Assembly (NCBI GenBank): GCA_029098085.1
Contig: JAQXNQ010000074.1
Coordinates: 1-13,590 of the forward strand
Length of the DNA: 13,590 nucleotides
Reading direction: 5' to 3'
DNA from: Oscillospiraceae bacterium
GTDB lineage: Bacteria > Bacillota > Clostridia > Oscillospirales > Ruminococcaceae
Shown here: positions 1 to 6,111 of the stretch, piece by piece
Position numbering within the stretch: the stretch's first letter is position 1
Layout: each line of letters starts with the position of its first letter
Made by a program: the position numbers and the translations under genes
The notes under the pieces: generated by a model
What the model saw: the letters and a program-made list of their open reading frames with translations, nothing else
Told to the model about the DNA's origin: nothing
Database searches by the model: none

Positions 1-750
1 CTGATTAAGTTTTTTCAGCGTGTGGTCATTCTGCTCCTCGGGACCCTTCATCAGGCACAGCCGCTGGAACTGGGTTTTTATTCCCTCCACCTTCTTGTTT
101 TCCCGGGGACCGCCGGGTTCCCGGCTGCCAAACAGGAGAAGATTGCGCTCTTCCTGCGTGTAATCCCGGTACTTCTTGTCCAGATCAAACAGTCCGGAAC
201 CGGTATACTGCTTCCAGTAATAATTTCCTACACCGAAGGTCGGCAGCATGAGCATGCTTTCGTTCCAGGATTTATCCGGGTCAATGGCGCGCTCGATGTC
301 CAGATCCAGAATTTTACCGATGCCGGAGCAGGTTTTACACATACCGTTGGGATCGTTGAAGGAAAAGTAGGAGGCGGTACCGGCATAGGGCTGCCCGACC
401 CGGGAGTACAGCAGCCGCAGGGCTGCATACATATCGCTGATGGTACCCACGGTGGAGCGGGCGTTGCCCCCCAGCCGGGACTGATCCACGATCACCGAGG
501 CGGAGAGATTGTCGATGCGCTCCACCTTCGGCTTTTCATATTTCGGAAGCCGTCCCCGCATGAAGGCGGTGTAGGTCTCGTTCATCTGCCGCTGGCTTTC
601 GGCGGCGATGGTGTCAAAGACGATGCTGGATTTGCCGGAGCCGGATACTCCGGTAAACACCACGATTTTTCCCTTTGGAATGTCCAGAGAGACATTTTTC
701 AGATTGTTCTGCCGAAGCCCCCGAATGATAATACTGTCCTGATTCATCAT
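1..750 (-). CDS. UvrA-like ABC-class ATPase, N-terminal 250 residues (gene runs off the left edge)
   Basis: This is a UvrA-family nucleotide-binding protein, open to the window edge without a stop. Walker A is GVSGSGKS at residues 34-41. A UvrA-type segment LGGNARSTVGT lies at about 93-103, and C138-x2-C141 inside FNDPNGMCKTCSGIG matches the start of a UvrA zinc module. The start is MMNQD; the first ATG has GAGG six bases upstream, and the second ATG is equally possible. The gene begins 35 bp after the merR stop on the same strand, so it probably belongs to the exporter operon. Short stand-alone UvrA paralogues (DrrC-like) are known from antibiotic self-resistance, and the MerR/exporter context fits that better than housekeeping excision repair. 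The total length, and whether the UvrB-binding domain is missing, cannot be seen. The family is secure; the resistance role is inferred. Confidence 0.88.
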   Translation of the reverse strand, partial: MMNQDSIIIRGLRQNNLKNVSLDIPKGKIVVFTGVSGSGKSSIVFDTIAAESQRQMNETYTAFMRGRLPKYEKPKVERIDNLSASVIVDQSRLGGNARSTVGTISDMYAALRLLYSRVGQPYAGTASYFSFNDPNGMCKTCSGIGKILDLDIERAIDPDKSWNESMLMLPTFGVGNYYWKQYTGSGLFDLDKKYRDYTQEERNLLLFGSREPGGPRENKKVEGIKTQFQRLCLMKGPEEQNDHTLKKLNQ

Positions 751-785
751 GAACCGCCTCACTTTCTTCTGCATCTGCAGAGACA

Positions 786-1640
786 TCATTTGATCTTTTT
801 CCTGACCGGCACCTGGATTTCCGACAGCCACTGGCTCTCATCGTCCTTGTTCCAGACTCCGTCAATATAGCTCTCCCGGATCTCACCGGCGATCTCATAC
901 CCGTTTTCCTCGATATACCGCAGCACGGTTTCGTAGGACTCCGAAAAGGTGCGGTAGGAGCCTCTGTGGAACACGCAGGCCGCCTGGATTTCGGGCAGGG
1001 TCTTGAACTGCAGTCCGCCGGTCTCCTCTCTGGCCTCCACAACGGATTCACAGATCTCCACCAGAATGTCCGCGTCCCTGTATCCCGGCTCCAGGTAGTT
1101 TGTAAAGCAGTACTCCGGCAGGGCGCATTCACAGCCCGTTTTTTCCATCAGCGCCCCCATTTCCGGCATCCGGTCAAACAGGCCGTCGTAGGATTCCAGC
1201 CGGATCCGCATATAGGCTACGGTGGTTTCCGGGATGGTCTTGACCAGCACCGGAGCGGACAGGCCGTTTTTCCGTTTGGACAGGTAGCCGTCCACCACGG
1301 CGATCTGCCTTGTGAGATCCGCGATCCTGGCCAGCAGCTCTGATTTTTTCTTCAGCAGCACCGCTTCTTCATCCGCGCCGGAATTGATGTGGGCAATTTC
1401 CTCCAGCGTGAAGCCTGCCAGCTTCAGGGCGTTGATCTGGTGGAGCACCGCCATCTGGGCGAGGGTATAGTACCGGTATCCGGTCTCCGGATGAATCAGC
1501 GCCGGCATCAGCAGGCCCTGTTCCTCGTAAAAACGCAGGGCCTTGACCGTCACATGATTCATGGCCGCGAACATGCCGATCTTATAGAGGGTATCGTCCG
1601 TCTTTTCTTCGCAGGGCCTGTGCTGCTGTTTCATCTCCAT
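786..1640 (-). CDS. MerR-family regulator with C-terminal GyrI-like effector-binding domain
   Basis: A 284-residue BmrR-type regulator. Residues about 18-60 form the MerR winged helix (YKIGMFAAMNHVTVKALRFY, then GLLMP and GYRYYT). Residues about 85-125 are the charged dimerisation helix, and about 130-280 are a GyrI/AraC-type ligand pocket domain (VAYMRIRLESYDG, then HRGSYRTFSESYETVLRYI). The start at MEMKQQ is chosen because GGAG lies eight bases upstream and it begins only 4 bp after the permease stop; an upstream in-frame extension reads into the permease gene and lacks MerR character. As the third gene of an operon whose promoter has a MerR-type operator, it most likely activates its own operon when it binds a lipophilic or cationic compound. 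The ligand cannot be told from sequence. Confidence 0.93.
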   Translation of the reverse strand: MEMKQQHRPCEEKTDDTLYKIGMFAAMNHVTVKALRFYEEQGLLMPALIHPETGYRYYTLAQMAVLHQINALKLAGFTLEEIAHINSGADEEAVLLKKKSELLARIADLTRQIAVVDGYLSKRKNGLSAPVLVKTIPETTVAYMRIRLESYDGLFDRMPEMGALMEKTGCECALPEYCFTNYLEPGYRDADILVEICESVVEAREETGGLQFKTLPEIQAACVFHRGSYRTFSESYETVLRYIEENGYEIAGEIRESYIDGVWNKDDESQWLSEIQVPVRKKIK

Positions 1641-1644
1641 AAGC

Positions 1645-2382
1645 TCACTCCCATCTGAACGTTCTGATGGCGACAGTGCCGCAGATGACCGCAATGGCGG
1701 TCAGGGTGACCACCGGCAGGATTACATCATTATAACACCCCACCGACACCGATTTCAACAGTCTGATGCCCACGCCGAGGGGCATCCACCCGGAAACCGC
1801 TCTCAGACCCGACGGGAACACCTCCGCCGGGATGGTGGCTCCGGAGAACAGCAGCATGGGGAAATAGAGCAGGCTGGTGGCCACGTTCATGGATTTGGTG
1901 GTCCGGCAGAGGCTGGCCACCATCAGACCGATGGAGAACATGGAGATCATGGTCAGCAGCCACACACCCATATAGATCAGCACATTGCCCGCCATCCGGT
2001 AGCCGAAAACCGTCACGGCGGCAGCGGTCAGGATCAGGGTGGAAAGGACAGCCATCACGCCGCTGCAAAGCGTATCACAGGCCAGCAGCCTTGCCGGGGA
2101 GCAGGGACTGCAGTACATCCGCCGCAGAACCCCCTGGGAGCGGTACTCCACGATGACAATGGGGATGCTCATAAAGGCGCTGCAGCAGATTCCCACGGTG
2201 GACAGGGATACATAAGCGCTCTGCAGATAGGTCAGCCCGGAATCCGCGGCCGCCTTATTCCCGGCGATCACCGTGATCAGGATCAGCGTGACCAGCGGCA
2301 TGGCCAGGTTAAACAGAATCACATCCGGCGAGCGGAAAAAGATCTTCTGCTCCACTCGGTACATCTTCCAAAATCGCTTCAT
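1645..2382 (-). CDS. ABC-2 type transporter permease (exporter membrane subunit)
   Basis: A 245-residue integral membrane protein with about six hydrophobic segments in the ABC-2 arrangement: a cytoplasmic N-terminus MKRFWKMYRVEQ, a first helix about residues 20-40, a middle group about 60-160, and a final helix before the C-terminal RTFRWE. The ATG lies inside the stop of the ATPase gene (ATGA overlap) with GGAGGAG just upstream, so the two subunits are probably translationally coupled. A longer frame to 2595 only overlaps the ATPase gene and reads as low-complexity H/G/R sequence. With the upstream ATPase it should form a drug or peptide exporter in the cytoplasmic membrane. The substrate is unknown; the merR gene next to it suggests a toxic small molecule. 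Confidence 0.92.
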   Translation of the reverse strand: MKRFWKMYRVEQKIFFRSPDVILFNLAMPLVTLILITVIAGNKAAADSGLTYLQSAYVSLSTVGICCSAFMSIPIVIVEYRSQGVLRRMYCSPCSPARLLACDTLCSGVMAVLSTLILTAAAVTVFGYRMAGNVLIYMGVWLLTMISMFSIGLMVASLCRTTKSMNVATSLLYFPMLLFSGATIPAEVFPSGLRAVSGWMPLGVGIRLLKSVSVGCYNDVILPVVTLTAIAVICGTVAIRTFRWE

Positions 2383-3104
2383 AACAGCTCCTCCTCTCCC
2401 ATAAAGAACAGATACGCGTCCTCCAGATTCTTCTGTCCCGAAGCCGCGATGACTTCCTCGATGGTGCCTTCCGTGACCTTTTGGCCCGATTTGATGATGC
2501 ACACCCGGTCGCAGAGGGCCTCTGCCTCCTCCATGTAATGGGTGGTCAGGAAAATGGTGAGCCCCTGCTTCTTCAGCTGCTTCAGGGTTTTCCATACCTC
2601 CCGTCTGGCCGCCACGTCCAGCCCGGTGGTCAGCTCATCCAGAAAGACGATTTCCGGCTTTCCGATCAGTGTCAGAACAACGGACAGCTTCTGCCGTTCG
2701 CCGCCGGACAGCCTGGACACAAGGCTATTTCTGAGCGCGCTCAGTCCGAACGCCTCCAGCAGCTTCGGATAGTCCGCAGGGCTGGCATACAAAGAGGCGT
2801 ACTCGGTACATGCTTCCTCCACGGTGATGTTTGACTGATACTGGGTATGCTGCAGCTGCACGCCTACCCGCTCAAACACCCGTTTTCGGTTTTTGGCGGC
2901 GTCCATGCCCAGAATGGTTGCGGAGCCGCCATCCGGGGTCTTCAGCCCCAGAATCAGGTCGATGGTGGTGCTTTTGCCCGCTCCGTTGTGCCCCAGCAGG
3001 GCAAAGACCTCGCCCCTTTGCACCTCGAAGGACAGGTCATCCACAACCCTGCGGCCTGAAAACGATTTTGTCAGGCTTTTCACGCTGACAGCCGGTTCAT
3101 TCAT
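2379..3104 (-). CDS. ABC transporter ATP-binding protein (drug-export type)
   Basis: A 241-residue nucleotide-binding subunit. Walker A is GHNGAGKST at 38-46, the Q-loop region VGVQLQ about 80-85, the signature LSGGERQ at 132-138, Walker B IVFLDE at 152-157, and the H-loop is H189 (TTHYMEEAE). The D-loop region reads DELTTGLD instead of the usual DEPTTGLD, a mild oddity. The start at MNEPAV is set by a very strong AAGGAGG about eight bases upstream; an in-frame upstream ATG lies inside the promoter and would not be transcribed. It is the first gene of the operon, about 28 nt after the inferred transcription start, and overlaps the permease gene by 4 bp. It powers export by the ABC-2 permease; DrrA/CcmA-type exporters are the closest familiar group. 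Confidence 0.95.
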   Translation of the reverse strand: MNEPAVSVKSLTKSFSGRRVVDDLSFEVQRGEVFALLGHNGAGKSTTIDLILGLKTPDGGSATILGMDAAKNRKRVFERVGVQLQHTQYQSNITVEEACTEYASLYASPADYPKLLEAFGLSALRNSLVSRLSGGERQKLSVVLTLIGKPEIVFLDELTTGLDVAARREVWKTLKQLKKQGLTIFLTTHYMEEAEALCDRVCIIKSGQKVTEGTIEEVIAASGQKNLEDAYLFFMGEEELL

Positions 3105-3138
3105 CACAAAATCCTCCTTGCTTTTCTTTACAGGAAGG

Positions 3139-3170
3139 ATTGTAGCACCTCCCCTTAAGGGGAGAGTCAA
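3139..3170 (-). promoter_or_regulatory. MerR-type promoter/operator of the exporter-merR-uvrA operon
   Basis: On the minus strand, -35 TTGACT (3170-3165) and -10 TACAAT (3144-3139) are separated by 20 bp instead of 17. The spacer holds the 16-bp perfect palindrome CTCCCCTTAAGGGGAG (3149-3164). An over-long spacer filled by a dyad is the established signature of promoters that MerR proteins activate by DNA distortion. Transcription would start near 3132. The merR gene is in the operon it would control, giving autoregulation. Confidence 0.85.
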
Positions 3171-3212
3171 GTGTTTTTTTACAAATTTTCAGTCTTTGTT
3201 TCAGCACAGTCC

Positions 3213-3251
3213 AAAAACGGGAGCGGGGAAGCGGCCCCGACGCCGCTTCCC
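3213..3251 (-). terminator. Probable intrinsic terminator of the lipoprotein operon
   Basis: A perfect 10-bp stem (3226-3235 with 3242-3251, GGGAAGCGGC on the plus strand) closes a 6-nt loop. On the minus strand a run of five T follows after 8 nt (3217-3213). It lies about 100 bp past the stop of the lipoprotein gene and just before the MerR-type promoter, so it would insulate the two operons. The gap between stem and T-run is longer than ideal. Confidence 0.5.
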
Positions 3252-3355
3252 TTTGTCATACGGTTCTTTATTTTTCTGTGCCGCTCAGCGCTGCCGTCTT
3301 TTTCCCAGAACACCGTTTCTGGATACCGCTCTGCCATCCTTTCGCCCATGCGCTG

Positions 3356-3796
3356 CTAATTGTCTACGTTTTCCTCGGCTTTCCAGCTGATTTCGTAGTC
3401 GCCGACAAATTCCGCTGCCGTAAAGCAAACCTTATACTCGCCGGGATGCTCCACAATCACATCAAACGATGCCGAGTCCAGCTCCCTGCCGGTATAATCC
3501 GGATCATCCTCCTTGCCCAACCGGCAGACATCGATGTCGAGCCGGCCGGATACTCTGGAGATATCAAAGGAAAGAATTCCCTTCTGTCCCTCTTCGACCT
3601 GAAAGGTTGCATGCTCGGTTCCGCTGCGGATCATCCCGTTTTCTCCGAAATCGATGGTCATCGCTGCGTTCACGTCGGTATCGTGATCCCTCCTGCCGTT
3701 TGTACATGCCATGATCGATACCGCCATCAAGACCAGGAGCAGCGCGCATATGGAAACGACGCCCAGCCGCCCGGCCTTCGTTTTTCTCCTGCTCAT
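3356..3796 (-). CDS. Small putative lipoprotein, function unknown
   Basis: A 146-residue exported protein that I do not recognise. It has a basic N-terminus (MSRRKTKAGR), a hydrophobic stretch about 11-30 and a lipobox-like SIMAC with Cys31, so it is probably a lipoprotein; a signal anchor is the alternative. The mature part (about 115 residues) is acidic and looks beta-rich, with alternating segments such as ATFQVEEGQKGILSFDI and EYKVCFTAAEFVGDYEISWKAE. This resembles a small extracellular beta-sandwich, but that is only an impression. Its ATG overlaps the stop of the preceding membrane-protein gene by ATGA, so the two are co-translated and may act together at the membrane. It ends in TAG, the only annotated gene here that does, apart from the internal TAG of the sugar permease. 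Confidence 0.75.
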   Translation of the reverse strand: MSRRKTKAGRLGVVSICALLLVLMAVSIMACTNGRRDHDTDVNAAMTIDFGENGMIRSGTEHATFQVEEGQKGILSFDISRVSGRLDIDVCRLGKEDDPDYTGRELDSASFDVIVEHPGEYKVCFTAAEFVGDYEISWKAEENVDN

Positions 3797-4338
3797 GCTT
3801 CTTCAGAAAGCTGCGGGCGGTTTCCTGCCTCCAGCTCCGCACCGTAGCGGAAGATCAGAGAAGCCAGAATCAGCACGATGCCGGTTGCCACACTGGAAAG
3901 ATTGCTGATGTCGCCGCCTTTTTCTGCCCCCAGACACACCACGATGACGGCTGCGATCACAGCTGCCACGATGGGCATCCAGATGCAGCGGATCCCCAGC
4001 TTTCTGATGAGGTTCGCGCCGTCTTCCGTAAAGGGCGTTCCTGCGGCCTGCTCGGTTTTGAAATACTGTCCGGCGAAGGCCAGCAGAATGGCATCGGCGG
4101 TCAGGAAGACCAGATCCGAAAGAAGAGCAGCCAGCATCTGGTTCAGCCCCTCGCCGCTGGCAAAAATCGTGACCGGCTCGCCAAAGAGGCTGAACACCGT
4201 GCCGCCGGTGTACCAGGCTGCGGCGCACAGCGCGCCCACAGCGCAAATGGATGCGCCCACGATGCTGAAAACAAAAGCGATTTTGGTGAGAATCTGAAAG
4301 ACCCGGAAGGTCTTCTGAATGGTTTGCAGGGATTTCAT
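3793..4338 (-). CDS. DUF2975-like four-helix membrane protein
   Basis: A 181-residue membrane protein with four hydrophobic segments at about residues 17-42, 70-90, 118-137 and 146-164. The segment AGTPFTEDGANLIRKLGIRCIW between helices 2 and 3, and LIFRYGAELEAG after helix 4, match the pattern I recall for DUF2975 proteins (a PFT...N...L..IG motif and a terminal FRYGAEL). GAGGAGG lies seven bases upstream of the ATG. DUF2975 genes usually sit beside a small Cro/CI-type regulator; here a lipoprotein gene follows instead, overlapping by 4 bp. The molecular function of the family is not known to me. The family call is moderate and the membrane topology is secure. Confidence 0.8.
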   Translation of the reverse strand: MKSLQTIQKTFRVFQILTKIAFVFSIVGASICAVGALCAAAWYTGGTVFSLFGEPVTIFASGEGLNQMLAALLSDLVFLTADAILLAFAGQYFKTEQAAGTPFTEDGANLIRKLGIRCIWMPIVAAVIAAVIVVCLGAEKGGDISNLSSVATGIVLILASLIFRYGAELEAGNRPQLSEEA

Positions 4339-4413
4339 GCGGTTTCCTCCTCAAGCTGTCCTTTTCGGTTTCTGACGGATCTTCTCCGGCTTCGGATGCG
4401 GCGGCCCGGCTGC

Positions 4414-4463
4414 ATCTGCAGCAGCCATCATCTATATTGTACACGAGTATGGCGGCTGCAGAT
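4414..4463 (-). promoter_or_regulatory. Candidate promoter of the membrane protein/lipoprotein operon inside an inverted repeat
   Basis: A -10-like TACAAT lies at 4441-4436 on the minus strand, about 100 bp upstream of the membrane-protein ATG. No good -35 is present at 17-18 bp (TATCTG). The hexamer sits between the arms of a 13-bp inverted repeat with one mismatch (4414-4426 and 4451-4463, ATCTGCAGCAGCC against GGCGGCTGCAGAT). This could be an operator or a leader hairpin, and the poor -35 would suit a regulator-dependent promoter. Confidence 0.35.
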
Positions 4464-4568
4464 AGGTGCCTTTTTCACCTGTTTGTGGTCATTTTATAGG
4501 TGACGGAGCGGCTTTTCCGCTGTCCGCCGTCCGCTTCACAGGCTTCCGGCACCCGTCCGGACACAAAA

Positions 4569-4951
4569 GCAGACAGGCCACCCGTCTGGCGGGTGGTCTG
4601 CCTCAGACTGTCGAAAAAGTGGTTTGCAAGAAAAGTTGCACAAAACGAAAAGGCGGCGTGAAAAAATGGGTGGAACCGGCATCGAGCCGGTTCCACCCAT
4701 ATGGACACCCCTTAGTAGGGTTTCCATACCTTCCTGACTTTTTGTGTGCATATAGGAGTATTTCGCCCTCTGCGGAGGGCGACCAGGGCGCTGCCCTGGA
4801 CCTGCGATTTTTTGAAAAAAATCGAGTAAAACTTTAAATGCTTTGGCAATCCAACGAAAGGCCGTTCTTTGTTTACGCAAGCTGCTGACAGGCACTGACC
4901 TTTTCGACAACCGGAGCAGGCAGACACCCGTCTGGCGGGTGGCCTGTCTGC
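4569..4951. repeat. Hairpin-rich intergenic element bounded by ~50-bp inverted copies
   Basis: No credible gene lies between 4339 and 5045. The left arm (4569-4620) and right arm (4899-4951) are inverted copies: both begin GCAGACAGGCCACCCG, then share CGGGTG, TCTGCCT and TGTCGAAAA. Each arm also folds on itself (CCACCCG/CGGGTGG). Between them lie more hairpins: 4666-4700, 4700-4728, 4763-4782, 4783-4799 and 4805-4824. No transposase is encoded. A non-autonomous, MITE-like or REP-like repeat is the best reading; a structured RNA or merely a composite terminator region is possible. Outside the arms, 4480-4568 and 4952-5045 show nothing further. Confidence 0.6.
4661..4700 (-). terminator. Strong intrinsic terminator, minus strand
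   Basis: A perfect 15-bp stem (4666-4680 with 4686-4700) has a 5-nt loop and is followed on the minus strand by a T-run (4666-4661). It would stop transcription coming from the fructokinase operon before it enters the membrane-protein operon. It lies inside the hairpin-rich element, 346 bp past the fructokinase stop, so it may have come in with that element. Confidence 0.65.
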
Positions 4952-5045
4952 AAAGAAGGAGCGTTGTCAGCAAAGACTGCGGAGTTTTTTTGAGTCGCTT
5001 CGGACTTTCAGCTGATTTTCATATTCTTCGGACAGATCATAAAGG

Positions 5046-6041
5046 TCAGTTCAGCTCAAAGCCCGTCTGCAGGAGCGGGTACTGCTCCATGCAGGCCCGG
5101 ATGGCCGGTTCGTCGGCCAGCGCGGGGATACCGCCCGGACGGGAGGCGCAGATCGAGCCGGCGCCGTTGGCAAACCGGCAGAAGGTGGTCAGCTGCTCCA
5201 TGGGGATATCCTGCAGCGCCTGGGGCGTGTTGTAGCCGCCCTTCTGCAGCTGAGCCAGGAAGGCTCCCCAGAAGCTGTCGCCGGAACCGGTCGTGTCGAC
5301 GACCTTGGTGTCAAAGGTCGGCTGGTGCACCAGCTCGCCCTTGTAGGACCAGGCGCATCCGGCGGCGCCCAGAGTCACGACAATCAGGATAATGCCCATT
5401 TCATGGAGCTTTGCCGTTCCTTCGCGGATGCTGTCGGTGCCGGTCAGGAGGGCCAGTTCCTCCTGGGAAATTTTCAGGATGTGGCACAGCTCCAGCCCCA
5501 GCTTCATGGCGGCGATGCCCTTTTCCTCCGATTTCCAGAGGGCGGGACGCCAGTTCGGGTCATAGGAGATGCACTTTCCCATGGCTCTCGCGGCCTTTAC
5601 CAGCTCCAGCGTCGTCGTCTTTCCCGGCTCGGTGGTCAGGGAGAGGGAGCCGAAATGGAGGATGTTGCAGTGCCCGACCGGCTCCATGTTGATTTCCTCG
5701 GTGCGCAGCTGGGTGTCCGCGCCGGGATTGCGGTAGAAGGTGAAGCTCCGGTCGCCGTTTTCATCCAGATGTACAAAAGCAAGGGTCGTGCGGACCTCCT
5801 CGTCCTCCACGAGGTTTGTGGTGTCCACTCCGTTCTGCTCCAGGCATTTGCGCAGGGAAGCGCCGAAGCTGTCCTTTCCGACCTTGCCGATGAAGCCCGC
5901 GGAAACCCCCAGACGGGCGATCTGAACCGCCGCATTGGCGGGAGCTCCGCCGGGATTGGGGCAGATGGTACCGGTGAATCCTTCCACCTTGACCGGGGTA
6001 AAGTCGATCAGCAGTTCGCCGGTTGTCAAAATATCAGGCAT
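5046..6041 (-). CDS. scrK: Fructokinase, PfkB/ribokinase family
   Basis: A 331-residue cytoplasmic sugar kinase, near the usual family length. The N-terminal PfkB signature is visible as PGGAPANAAVQIARLG (30-45) followed by GKVGKDSFG (52-60). The C-terminal signature is DTTGSGDSFWGAFL (249-262), with D255 as the expected catalytic base and the GSGD turn as the anion hole. The ATG has AGGAGGG about eight bases upstream. It is the last gene of the GH32 operon, 70 bp after the preceding stop with no terminator between. It would convert fructose released by the two GH32 enzymes into fructose 6-phosphate. PfkB kinases also act on other sugars, so the substrate assignment rests largely on context; the family is certain. 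The gene symbol follows that context. Confidence 0.92.
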   Translation of the reverse strand: MPDILTTGELLIDFTPVKVEGFTGTICPNPGGAPANAAVQIARLGVSAGFIGKVGKDSFGASLRKCLEQNGVDTTNLVEDEEVRTTLAFVHLDENGDRSFTFYRNPGADTQLRTEEINMEPVGHCNILHFGSLSLTTEPGKTTTLELVKAARAMGKCISYDPNWRPALWKSEEKGIAAMKLGLELCHILKISQEELALLTGTDSIREGTAKLHEMGIILIVVTLGAAGCAWSYKGELVHQPTFDTKVVDTTGSGDSFWGAFLAQLQKGGYNTPQALQDIPMEQLTTFCRFANGAGSICASRPGGIPALADEPAIRACMEQYPLLQTGFELN

Positions 6042-6111
6042 AAAAAATCCCTCCTGTTTCTACATATTGTTATATAGCGTACGATTTTTACCGATGTGAA
6101 TCAGGAAGCCC

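Noticed and set aside
2383..2595. N-terminal extension of the ABC-2 permease
   Set aside because: It lies wholly within the ATPase gene in another frame; the ATG at 2382 has a strong GGAGGAG and a classic ATGA overlap.
3179..3355. 58 stop-free codons after the TAG of the lipoprotein gene, which could mean TAG is read through in this organism
   Set aside because: The stretch runs through the probable terminator hairpin, looks non-protein-like and has a fair chance of being open by accident. It does not support general TAG reassignment, though it does not exclude it.
4466..4973. Several short open frames in the repeat element
   Set aside because: They translate the hairpin repeats in different frames, have no ribosome binding sites and show no coherent domain.
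4975..5020. Terminator directly after the fructokinase gene
   Set aside because: The small hairpin here has its T-run on the plus strand, wrong for the minus-strand operon, and a stem of only about four pairs.
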